From: CAYRRR01 sp964426755
Lineage (GTDB): Bacteria > Patescibacteriota > Saccharimonadia > Saccharimonadales > JAGQNJ01
NCBI GenBank assembly: GCA_964426755.1
Contig: CAYRRR010000011.1
Location: 1 to 20,728, forward strand
DNA: 20,728 bases
Direction: 5' to 3'
Shown here piece by piece: positions 1-6,693 of the stretch. Each line of letters starts with the position of its first letter. Within the stretch, counting starts at the first letter, position 1. The notes beneath the pieces were generated by a model. That model was not told the origin of the DNA. It saw nothing but the letters and a program-made list of their open reading frames with translations, and searched no databases. The position numbers were made by a program, and so were the translations under genes.

Positions 1-341
1 TCCAACTTCGTCATGAAGCGGTCCCCACACTCCGCAGGTGCTGCAGTGGTGGTGCTGGTGGTTGTGGTTTCGGCAAGTGCCTCACTGCAACCACGCAGCT
101 GACGCAAGATGCGCCTGAGCTCACGGACTCGCTCCTTGGCCTTGGACTCATCGGGCGTACCCTCCGAATCCCGGACGTCGGCGCGAGCTGCCTCGAGCTC
201 TTTCTTTGTGCTGGAGATGGCTGTGTCCAGATCTTCGACCCGGTCACAGTTGACCTCCGCCTGCGCATCCGCGTCGTCGACGCAGCTGCTCAGACCTGCC
301 ACCAAGAGGAGGGCGGCGAGGGTTACCAACAGTCGCTTCAT
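1..341 (-). CDS. Putative lipoprotein, partial (runs off the left edge)
   Basis: The start is ATG at 341-339, preceded by a strong AGGAGG ribosome binding site about 8 bases upstream. The frame is open to the window edge, giving 113 visible residues. Residues 1-20 are a lipoprotein signal peptide: MKR, a hydrophobic Leu/Ala core, then the lipobox LSSC with the lipidated cysteine at residue 20. After it come an acidic segment, a charged helical stretch (about 40-85) likely to form a coiled coil, and a Thr/Ser linker (ETTTTSTTTAAP) before the sequence runs out. Thr-rich linkers of this kind are common in actinobacterial surface proteins. The DNA is about 60% GC where counted and rich in C/G-ending codons, unlike most of the window. 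It is likely anchored outside the cytoplasmic membrane. No domain is recognised, so the function is unknown. Confidence 0.75.
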   Translation of the reverse strand, partial: MKRLLVTLAALLLVAGLSSCVDDADAQAEVNCDRVEDLDTAISSTKKELEAARADVRDSEGTPDESKAKERVRELRRILRQLRGCSEALAETTTTSTTTAAPAECGDRFMTKL

Positions 342-447
342 GAGAGTTACCTCCTCGTGGCGACTATTTGCTCATTTTGGACGATCCGAGGCTGAGCGCC
401 GGTACCTCCTAGCTTGATGTAGAGACTAGACTCTAGAGAACTTACTA

Positions 448-473
448 TCAGCTGTGCGTCATTGCATAGCTGA
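448..473. other. 10-bp hairpin between the two GC-rich genes
   Basis: A 10-bp stem (448-457 with 464-473, one G-T pair) closes a 6-base loop. It lies in the 182-bp gap between the stop of the membrane protein and the start of the lipoprotein, both on the minus strand. Neither strand has a T-run after the stem, so it is not a typical intrinsic terminator. It could be a weak terminator, an RNA processing site or an operator. Confidence 0.4.
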
Positions 474-523
474 CTGTCGGACTGGTTACCGCCACTTTCT
501 CAAGTGAAGTAAGGCTAGAAGCC

Positions 524-1048
524 TCAGGACACGGTTGCGTCCACGGTTCCCGGAGGCGGTGGCGGAGCCACGGTCTGCCGACCAGGAGCCGGTGGCGGCG
601 GAGTCATGGGCCGATGCGGATGCCTGACCGTTGCTTGATGCCTCGGTGGCACAGCAGCATGCTGCCCATCACGGAACCTCCGAACCGCATCGTGCAGGTT
701 GCTGAAGTCCAAGACCGTGAGGCCCCAGAGCAACACCAGCAAGGCGATGCAGGCGACGATGATGCCGATCTGCGTCCATGCGATGCCCTCCAGCAACTCG
801 CTGCCCCACAACGCGGCGGCGATGCCCAGCACAAAGGCCAGGATCACCTTCCACCACGAAGCGGTTGCAGCCGCCCAGATCAACAGCGCGAACGAAGCCA
901 CGCCGAGAGTCAAGAGCGCCACGCTCTGCCACGGGTGGTCACCGATGCGATCACGGAGATCCGGGTTCCAGTCCCAGACACCTCGCAAGATCCACACGGT
1001 TGCCACCGTGACGACGAAGAACAACGTCTTCCGCGCAATGTTACCCAT
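524..1048 (-). CDS. Small GC-rich membrane protein, function unknown
   Basis: A 174-residue protein starting at ATG 1048-1046 with a GGGAGG ribosome binding site 6 bases upstream and ending in TGA. Four hydrophobic segments are visible at about residues 7-23, 42-62, 64-84 and 90-113. A soluble C-terminal tail (about 125-174) is rich in His, Arg and Pro, with runs of five prolines, and is probably disordered. A sampled 60-base line of the gene is 68% GC, against roughly 27-48% in sampled genes elsewhere in the window. With the adjacent lipoprotein it forms a same-strand pair of GC-rich surface or membrane genes. No family is recognised. The overlapping plus-strand open frames here are shadows of its GC-rich codons. 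A role in the envelope is inferred only from topology. Confidence 0.7.
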   Translation of the reverse strand: MGNIARKTLFFVVTVATVWILRGVWDWNPDLRDRIGDHPWQSVALLTLGVASFALLIWAAATASWWKVILAFVLGIAAALWGSELLEGIAWTQIGIIVACIALLVLLWGLTVLDFSNLHDAVRRFRDGQHAAVPPRHQATVRHPHRPMTPPPPAPGRQTVAPPPPPGTVDATVS

Positions 1049-1222
1049 GGTAACCTCCCTTCCCCAATGCGGGAAAGTAAGCAGTCTCGAGGATTTCCCG
1101 AAACAGGCTGATCTCCCACATGGTAAGGAGCAGCGCGGCGATAACCAAAATTTAGTTACCAGCGCGCCACTCCTTCATTAGGAAAGGAAGTGCGTTTTAG
1201 TGTTGAATGTTCACATAGTCAC

Positions 1223-1387
1223 TAGAATCCGCCACATGAATTCGCTTGTTACGAGATGCAGTTAGCGGCAAGCTGATTGATAATTATTTTGCCGAAACAT
1301 AGCCATAGCTACGTTGATGCAAAAAATTACCGAGCAGCCACATGATAGCTGGGTCGCAGTAAAGTGAAGCTCATGTGGCGGATTCTA
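1223..1387. repeat. Perfect 17-bp inverted repeat closing a 165-bp unit
   Basis: Positions 1223-1239 and 1371-1387 are exact reverse complements (17 of 17) separated by 131 bases. The core GCCACATGA of the left arm also recurs as a direct copy at 1337-1345. Between the arms are smaller hairpins: a 6-bp stem at 1266-1271/1289-1294, a 4-bp stem at 1300-1303/1308-1311 and a 4-bp stem at 1335-1338/1348-1351. The unit could be a structured RNA with a long closing stem, or the ends of a small non-autonomous mobile element. No flanking direct repeat was seen that would settle this. Confidence 0.55.
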
Positions 1388-1691
1388 TCTGCTCAATCAG
1401 GGAGATATTACTACCTCTACCCGAGAACAGACCGCCTACTACTAGCCTATTGCTATCGCTAAGGACTAACCATGTCAATATATTGATATGGTTTAATCGC
1501 TAGTATTAGATGGCCTGTTCTCTGAGATATTCCTGAAAGACAGATTATTTGCTGTTTATAGCAAATAAATAACTGATAGGCTTGGATGCGCAACAAGAAA
1601 GAATCGAAGCACAGAGCAAAGTGTATATGTATACGCTGCACGAGTACTGCAGATTCTAACGCTGCTTGCGCGCCAAGATCAGATACAGCGT

Positions 1692-1708
1692 GTCTGACTC
1701 TGTCAGAC
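1692..1708. other. 7-bp perfect hairpin with a 3-base loop
   Basis: GTCTGAC (1692-1698) and GTCAGAC (1702-1708) pair fully around a TCT loop. There is no T-run on either side, so a terminator is unlikely. The same CTGACTCTGTCA-like wording appears in the structured segment before tRNA-Lys near 20611-20620, which may be chance. Confidence 0.35.
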
Positions 1709-1803
1709 GGCAGGCATCTGAGACCTATCTGTTAGATGAACTGTAATGATCTGACTTGTTAAATTGCATCCAGCTTACAAACTGGGGTCGCATCATAAGA
1801 CGG

Positions 1804-1830
1804 CAAAAAACAACAGATTACCTCTGTTGC
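1804..1830 (-). terminator. Intrinsic terminator
   Basis: On the minus strand, CAACAGA (1829-1823) pairs with TCTGTTG (1817-1811) around a 5-base loop, and is followed directly by six T residues (1810-1805). It would end the candidate small RNA started at about 1904, or catch read-through from the genes to the right. Confidence 0.65.
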
Positions 1831-1904
1831 CTCTCTATCCACCTCTGTTAAAATATATTGCGTCCCGTTACGGATGTTCACTCACCTCACATCTGTAATT
1901 GGAT
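1804..1904 (-). ncRNA. Candidate small RNA, about 100 nt
   Basis: A strong minus-strand promoter (box at 1911-1939) would start transcription near 1904. An intrinsic terminator hairpin with a six-T tail ends at about 1804. The distance defines a transcript of roughly 100 nt with no neighbouring gene as its obvious target. Near the 5' end, GATGT and ACATC flank a purine-rich loop. An alternative is a short protein: a GTG-started frame of 40 codons (1881 to 1759) crosses the hairpin, but it lacks a properly spaced ribosome binding site. No Rfam family was recognised by eye; SRP RNA, RNase P and tmRNA signatures are absent. Confidence 0.45.
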
Positions 1905-1910
1905 GGTTAC

Positions 1911-1939
1911 ATATTATCACAAACAGGGGTTTTTGTCAA
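1911..1939 (-). promoter_or_regulatory. Strong sigma70-type promoter
   Basis: On the minus strand there is a perfect -35 TTGACA (1939-1934), a 17-base spacer and a -10 TAATAT (1916-1911) with a TG one base before it (extended -10). No protein gene starts shortly downstream, so the likely product is the candidate RNA ending at 1804. Confidence 0.6.
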
Positions 1940-1986
1940 TATTTAGCATAACAATTATCCACATAACACAAGCGTTTACGCTATAT

Positions 1987-2011
1987 AAAACGCCATATTA
2001 ACTATATGGCG
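1987..2011 (-). terminator. Intrinsic terminator of the 4366-2039 gene pair
   Basis: An 8-bp stem (CGCCATAT at 2011-2004 with its complement at 1998-1991 on the minus strand) with a 5-base loop is followed by TTTTATAT. It lies 28 bases after the stop codon of the DUF5663-like gene, the usual place for an end-of-operon terminator. Confidence 0.75.
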
Positions 2012-2038
2012 CTATATGTTAGATGTGAAAAGGATTGT

Positions 2039-2356
2039 TTAGATACTTTTTTCAAGCACTTTTCGCGACGTTTCACGTACGTCTTGCTTAATTTTATCAA
2101 GCTCTTCAGTCGCCATTTGTTGGTAATTAGGTACGTTATCTTTTAGCCACTGAGCAGCTTCTTGATCTTTGCCGTTTTTGGCCAGCTCTTCAAACGCTTT
2201 TAGCTTTTCTTCGCCAACTTCTTTGGCAATACGCATGCCAATGCGTAGCTCAAGCGCCTGGTAAATACGCCCAAGCATTGCGTCTTTATCAGCATCACTA
2301 AAATTATCTAAGCCTAGTTCTTTAAGTAGATTATCGTCTAATTTAATTTGCGCCAT
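2039..2356 (-). CDS. DUF5663-like small protein
   Basis: A 105-residue, mostly helical, acidic protein. Its start ATG (2356-2354) has an AAAGGGTGAG-type ribosome binding site. The N-terminal LLKELGLDNFSDADKD, the central QALELRIGMRIAK and the later WLKDNVPNYQQM resemble, from memory, the DUF5663 family of small proteins common in CPR bacteria; no search was possible. There is no signal peptide or membrane segment, so it is probably cytoplasmic. It follows the large 664-residue gene by 15 bases and is probably co-transcribed with it, with a terminator just downstream. Its function is unknown. Confidence 0.7.
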   Translation of the reverse strand: MAQIKLDDNLLKELGLDNFSDADKDAMLGRIYQALELRIGMRIAKEVGEEKLKAFEELAKNGKDQEAAQWLKDNVPNYQQMATEELDKIKQDVRETSRKVLEKSI

Positions 2357-2371
2357 GTTCTCACCCTTTCT

Positions 2372-4366
2372 TTATACCGTTTGCGGTGCTACGTTAAGTT
2401 GGCTTATCACCTGGTCAACACTATTGCCTTGCTTTACAAGGTCAAAGATTCTGTCAGCATTTTGAATGGTCCACCCGTTACCATAGCCTTCTGTAGCTGA
2501 AAGCCTACCAACGACTTGGTTATATATACGATCTTGTTGCGGACTAAGCTGATCTTTAATGCTTTCCCAAATTTGATCAATTTGACTGACTTCTGGGCTT
2601 TGTGGTGTGCCCGGTTCAATATTACTGAAAAAGGCGTCAGCTTTAGCGGGTGCATCAGGACCTGAGTCAAGAATACCGCGCATTCTATCAAAATTAGGGT
2701 TGTAATCCGCTTCTGGACGAGGCCCACTAGTCATAGTAACGCGGTCACCGCCTCCACCGCCAAATATACCATCAGCGGCTAGGGCTGCTATCGCGCCAGC
2801 ACCGGCTGCGACTGCCATTGAGGTTAGGGCGCGTCGATCATTGCCTCGTTTGGTCTCGTTAGTTTGAGTTCGCGCCTGATCTGTCATACCTTCGTTAACA
2901 GCCTCGGCATAGCCATGAGCTACATAATTTTCTACAAAGTCATCTTCTTCAGCTCTGGTTACTTGCTCAAGCGCATCAATTATTTGTTGTGCCTCAATGT
3001 GACGCTGCTGGGCTTTAGCTTCAGCAACGTTGGCCGCTTCAGCGTTCCTGCGAACCTTATTGCCAACCAAGCCCCTGGTGACACTTCGAGCTGCCGCAAA
3101 ACCAGCACCAGCCGCCAACCCGGCACCTACTACCGGCGCCGCTACAATACCGGCTATACCGACTGCGGCACCAATTGGCGCACCAATCGCCGCCATCGCA
3201 GCGCCTTTTTTAATGGTTCCGAGGCTAAATAGCTTGGTTCCTTGCTTATTCCACCAATTATAAAATTTCTTCGTTATCGGGTGTCGGCTTTCGACACTCT
3301 CAACCTCAATTTGATACTGTTCCTCTATTAGCTTGACGGCCTCATCCATAGAGCCCCAGTTAATTGCGCTCAATAGCTCTTGCCCGGTAAGGCCACGTTC
3401 TCTTAAAAGCTCCACACTAATTCGGCCGGCTTCGGCTTTGGCTTCTTCGTATGCTTCAAAAGCAGCTTCTAGCTTTTTCTTACTAAACTTATTCGAGAAG
3501 AAGGTTGCGCTTTCTCTGCCAGCGCGTAATCTGGCTAGTTCAGAACGGGCGTCGTTTAAGATTGTTAAAGCCTCCTCAAGTTCTGGTGACGTTATAGCTT
3601 CTGGCGTAGGCTCGCCTTCACCGCCCTCCGGTGGCTCTTCACCGCCTTCTGGTGGTTCGCCTTCGCCACCACCGTTACCTGGTGCGTTTTCCGGTGTTTT
3701 ACCCCAAAACTCATCATGCGCTTCTGCGTGGGCATCCGCCTCGCTGCTTCCCTGGTTTTTTAACTCGTCAATTCGTTCATTAATGACATCGCCGATTTTT
3801 TTACGAGGATCGTCAGGATTATTCCAAAACTCTTCTTCCGCACTGGCCTCAGCCTCTTCATCGGTTTTACCGGCTTCTTTTTCTTTTTTCTCACGCTCTT
3901 TAAGCGCTTTGTTGAATTTATCACTCACATCTTCAACAGTTTGTGGCGTACTTTCGCCTCCACCGTCATTGCCCGTATTGTCTTTCTCTGCAGGGTCTTG
4001 AGCCGGTGTTTCGGCCGGCTTTTCAGGTTGAGCTGGTGCTTCTTTTAGGTCAAATGTCCATGGCTCGTGACCCATGGCTGCTATCGGCAAATAATCCGGA
4101 TCATTTTCGTCCATCAACTGTGGCCGTTCATCGACCATCTTCTTCCACTCACCCTCTTCAGCAGGGCGAAGCTTTATGTCATTATTGGTAGCAGTTTCGG
4201 TAGTAACGGCAACCGGCTGAGGTGCGTTTTCAGCTACTGCTTCAATTACGGGAATATTGGTGGTTTGTGTCTCGGCCTCTAGCTGACTTTGCTGTTCAGC
4301 ACCTAAACCAACACTAGTGTCCAATTCACCGGTTGGGGGTTTCGGGCCTGGGGATCCTTCAAACAT
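2372..4366 (-). CDS. Large disordered Gly/Ala-rich protein, function unknown
   Basis: A 664-residue protein with several distinct regions. Residues 1-260 are acidic, Pro/Glu/Gly-rich and probably disordered. They include two related segments ending in EEEFWNNP (177-184) and HDEFWGKT (217-224), and a doubled PPEGGE motif at 238-250. Residues 262-330 and 437-475 are charged helices likely to form coiled coils. A long small-residue hydrophobic stretch (387-428, Gly/Ala/Val/Ile) and a second one (512-535) ending in five glycines could sit in a membrane as helical hairpins. The C-terminus (590-664) looks like a small folded helical domain. There is no N-terminal signal peptide. It shares a transcript with the DUF5663-like gene. 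The layout suggests a structural or surface-associated protein, but no family is recognised. Confidence 0.7.
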   Translation of the reverse strand: MFEGSPGPKPPTGELDTSVGLGAEQQSQLEAETQTTNIPVIEAVAENAPQPVAVTTETATNNDIKLRPAEEGEWKKMVDERPQLMDENDPDYLPIAAMGHEPWTFDLKEAPAQPEKPAETPAQDPAEKDNTGNDGGGESTPQTVEDVSDKFNKALKEREKKEKEAGKTDEEAEASAEEEFWNNPDDPRKKIGDVINERIDELKNQGSSEADAHAEAHDEFWGKTPENAPGNGGGEGEPPEGGEEPPEGGEGEPTPEAITSPELEEALTILNDARSELARLRAGRESATFFSNKFSKKKLEAAFEAYEEAKAEAGRISVELLRERGLTGQELLSAINWGSMDEAVKLIEEQYQIEVESVESRHPITKKFYNWWNKQGTKLFSLGTIKKGAAMAAIGAPIGAAVGIAGIVAAPVVGAGLAAGAGFAAARSVTRGLVGNKVRRNAEAANVAEAKAQQRHIEAQQIIDALEQVTRAEEDDFVENYVAHGYAEAVNEGMTDQARTQTNETKRGNDRRALTSMAVAAGAGAIAALAADGIFGGGGGDRVTMTSGPRPEADYNPNFDRMRGILDSGPDAPAKADAFFSNIEPGTPQSPEVSQIDQIWESIKDQLSPQQDRIYNQVVGRLSATEGYGNGWTIQNADRIFDLVKQGNSVDQVISQLNVAPQTV

Positions 4367-4407
4367 ATTTGTCTCTTATTTATATTATGGTTATGTCAAT
4401 ATTTTGT

Positions 4408-4434
4408 ATCTTACCATAAAAACCGCTTTGTCAA
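4408..4434 (-). promoter_or_regulatory. Possible promoter for the 4366-2039 genes
   Basis: On the minus strand, TTGACA (4434-4429) is followed after 15 bases by TAAGAT (4413-4408), about 42 bases before the ATG. The spacer is short and the -10 is imperfect. A second TTGACA at 4399-4394 has no good -10 partner. Confidence 0.3.
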
Positions 4435-4437
4435 AAA

Positions 4438-6654
4438 TTAAGTTGTGGTTGTTTGTGTGCTGCTTTTTGATACTCCTTTAAAGTTTTCTGGCAAAAGCGG
4501 TTTTTTAGCAAAGCTAAAGCCAAAGGTGCTACCCTTGCCTTCTTGGCTATGAAAGATAATTGAACCGCCTTGTGCCACCACAACTTTCTTGGCCATAAAG
4601 AGCCCCAGCCCCGTACCGTCAGGCCGCGCCTTTTTGGCGTTGCCCGCGCGATAAAACTTACTAAACATGCGATGCTGTTCACTCTTTGGGACACCAATAC
4701 CATCATCTGTCACGGTAAATTCAATCGTATCGCCCCTGTCTTCTAGCTTTACGGCTATGTGACCACCACTTGGCGTGTAGTAAATAGCGTTATCGGCAAA
4801 GTTCATAATGACTTGCCGAATCTTGGTTTCGTCAAGCATAAGACTAGGGAAGTTTTTAGGTTTTTCATATGTCAGCTCAAGGTCACGGCTCTTGGCGGTT
4901 TCTTTTAGTTGTGAGATTTCGCCGTCGATTACGTCTGCCAAGTTGGTTTCTTTTGGCTCAATCACAAACTTACCCGTGCGCAGTCTTGAAACGTTGAGCA
5001 GGTCGGCAATTAAGTACACCATGCGCTGCGAACTAATGAAAGCCTGGTCCAAAAGCTCTGCTTGTTTTTTAGAAACTTTGCCAGCGTCACCCTCCATCAC
5101 CATACTGACATAACCTTTTATGCTGGTAAGCGGCGTCCTAAGCTGGTGAGATGCCATACTAATAAAGTCATCTTTGGTCTGATCTAGCTCTATTAAACGC
5201 CTATTGGCAGCACGCAATTTCTTGGTGGCATCGTTTACTTTATCTTGCAGAGTTACGTTAAAGTTTTTAATTTCTTCAAAGCGCAGGGCATTTTGTATAG
5301 CAATAACTAGCTCATCTGCAATTATCTCTAGTATCTTAATATCCTGCACCGAATACGGACTGCCGCTCTTTTTATTACCTAGCACAATATATCCAAGTCC
5401 CTCTATTTTCTTTTTAGGGGTGTCGGTAAGTCGCACCAGGGTAGCCACGTCATTCTTCCTGAGTAATTCATGGAGCTGAGGATGACTTTCCTCAATCATG
5501 TCAGTAATAACCGATTTAACGCCTAGTCCCGGCGTTATAGAGCGAACAGAGTCAATATCAAAACTATCAAACTGGACTTCAGAAGTGCCTATGATACGCT
5601 GCGGGTTATTCTCGCCTTCTTTTAAGCCAAACAAGACATATTCTGTCTTTAAATGACTCTTAATAATCTCTGCGCTTTTTGAGAGCAGTTTTTCTATTTC
5701 GATTGTGGACACCAATGTGCGGTTTAAATCATCTAATAACACCTGAGAATCATATGCATCCTGATAAAAATAACGGTTGGTTAATCGGTCAAAAAAGCGC
5801 TTAAGCGGCTGAAAGGTAAACGCAAGGATGACCGCTAAAAGAGTGTACGTCATACGCTGAACAGTAACACTGGCAGTATCAGGAATAATGGTGTTTATGA
5901 CAGCAAACGAAACCAAACCATACGCACTAGCCAACACTATGATAGAGAGCAAGTAAGCGAGAGTTCTCACCACAACAACGCGAATGTTAAGCAATTGGTG
6001 TTTAATAATTGCTAGAGAAGTAAACACCACCAGGAATGCGAATAAACTTGGGCCAAAAAAGACCGCTTCGTTAAAACCTAAGATGGGCAATATGCCATTT
6101 GCAATTACGGCCGGACCAACAGAAATGGCAATTCCAAAAAGTATGTACTGAATCTGCACACGCTGAACTGTTGAAGTCCTTCTTTTATGAGACTTTTTAA
6201 ATAACTTGTGGAGACTTACGCCAATATAGACTAAAAACTCCACCATTAACAGCAAATAGATTGGACCGGTTACAGTGTTAAAACCATAGGAGTCCACCGA
6301 AACAATATTCAGCTCTGTAGGAGTAGTTGCAAGGAGTATAGCGGGCAGTATTGATATGGCAAGAAAATGTGGTACAGAAATACGCTCTGCCAGAAAGCTT
6401 TTAGTAAAGATATAAAAAGTATACGGAATTAGCACCGCACCAACTAATGTTAGTCGAGCAAATATTAACGCAGTTTCTTCGTTGTATGTAATATTAGTTA
6501 GCAGGTTCGCTAAAATCCATAAAAAAACTGACCCGATAAAAAGAGCGAGTGTTTGATTAGTCCTTTTTTTCGGATTAGAAACAATAATCAACCCGCCCAT
6601 AACAATCGCAAGCACGATATTTATTAGCAGCAGGACGTTTGCGTATATCAGCAT
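4438..6654 (-). CDS. Membrane sensor histidine kinase (7TM-type, GAF, HisKA, HATPase)
   Basis: A 738-residue two-component sensor. The N-terminal half carries about eight hydrophobic segments (roughly 5-24, 34-54, 65-85, 96-112, 128-149, 170-190, 196-216 and 228-255, with a weaker one near 270-284), like the 7TM sensor region of many CPR histidine kinases. A GAF-like domain follows (about 305-455), then a coiled linker (456-495). The dimerisation domain has the phospho-accepting His503 in SHQLRTPL. The ATP-binding domain shows the N box (N618/N622), the G1 motif DDGIG (650-654) and the G2 motif GTGLGL (680-685), so it should be an active kinase. No response regulator is adjacent. The two receiver-only proteins at 14.9-15.7 kb are possible partners. 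The start codon lies inside a perfect inverted repeat and has no ribosome binding site. Confidence 0.93.
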   Translation of the reverse strand: MLIYANVLLLINIVLAIVMGGLIIVSNPKKRTNQTLALFIGSVFLWILANLLTNITYNEETALIFARLTLVGAVLIPYTFYIFTKSFLAERISVPHFLAISILPAILLATTPTELNIVSVDSYGFNTVTGPIYLLLMVEFLVYIGVSLHKLFKKSHKRRTSTVQRVQIQYILFGIAISVGPAVIANGILPILGFNEAVFFGPSLFAFLVVFTSLAIIKHQLLNIRVVVVRTLAYLLSIIVLASAYGLVSFAVINTIIPDTASVTVQRMTYTLLAVILAFTFQPLKRFFDRLTNRYFYQDAYDSQVLLDDLNRTLVSTIEIEKLLSKSAEIIKSHLKTEYVLFGLKEGENNPQRIIGTSEVQFDSFDIDSVRSITPGLGVKSVITDMIEESHPQLHELLRKNDVATLVRLTDTPKKKIEGLGYIVLGNKKSGSPYSVQDIKILEIIADELVIAIQNALRFEEIKNFNVTLQDKVNDATKKLRAANRRLIELDQTKDDFISMASHQLRTPLTSIKGYVSMVMEGDAGKVSKKQAELLDQAFISSQRMVYLIADLLNVSRLRTGKFVIEPKETNLADVIDGEISQLKETAKSRDLELTYEKPKNFPSLMLDETKIRQVIMNFADNAIYYTPSGGHIAVKLEDRGDTIEFTVTDDGIGVPKSEQHRMFSKFYRAGNAKKARPDGTGLGLFMAKKVVVAQGGSIIFHSQEGKGSTFGFSFAKKPLLPENFKGVSKSSTQTTTT

Positions 6655-6685
6655 AGTTACTATGTTAAGTTTACGTAACTATGCT
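6650..6685. promoter_or_regulatory. 11-bp inverted repeat covering the histidine kinase start codon
   Basis: Positions 6650-6660 and 6675-6685 are perfect reverse complements around a 14-base loop. The kinase ATG (6654-6652) falls inside one arm, so in RNA the start codon would be paired. There is no T-run after the stem in the direction of transcription, so a terminator is unlikely. It could be a protein-binding operator or a translational control hairpin. Confidence 0.5.
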
Positions 6686-6693
6686 AAATATTG

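Larger units (their letters stand above)
1049..2038. other. Gene-poor stretch with several RNA-like structures
   Basis: This 990-bp stretch has no convincing protein gene. The only frame of any length on the minus strand (1459-1641, 60 codons) lacks a ribosome binding site and has no recognisable features. What it does hold is a hairpin with a TTTT run (1168-1197, plus strand, one bulged base), a perfect 17-bp inverted repeat (1223-1387), a 7-bp hairpin (1692-1708), a promoter/terminator pair reading leftwards (1804-1939) and the terminator of the upstream minus-strand genes (1987-2011). It may be an RNA-rich intergenic region, or a border where GC-rich DNA joined the resident genome. Confidence 0.5.

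Noticed and set aside
614..1181. Plus-strand frames of 160-165 codons opposite the GC-rich membrane gene
   Set aside because: They overlap a gene with a strong ribosome binding site and clear membrane segments. GC-rich DNA gives long antisense frames.
1459..1641. 60-codon minus-strand open frame in the gene-poor stretch
   Set aside because: No ribosome binding site or promoter at the right distance, odd composition and no recognisable features. Probably chance.
1759..1881. 40-codon GTG-started frame on the minus strand
   Set aside because: No spaced ribosome binding site, and an intrinsic terminator lies in its middle. Kept only as an alternative to the small RNA.
3333..4001. 222-codon plus-strand frame opposite the large disordered protein
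   Set aside because: A Ser/Pro/Leu-rich antisense shadow of Glu/Gly/Ala codons, without a start signal.
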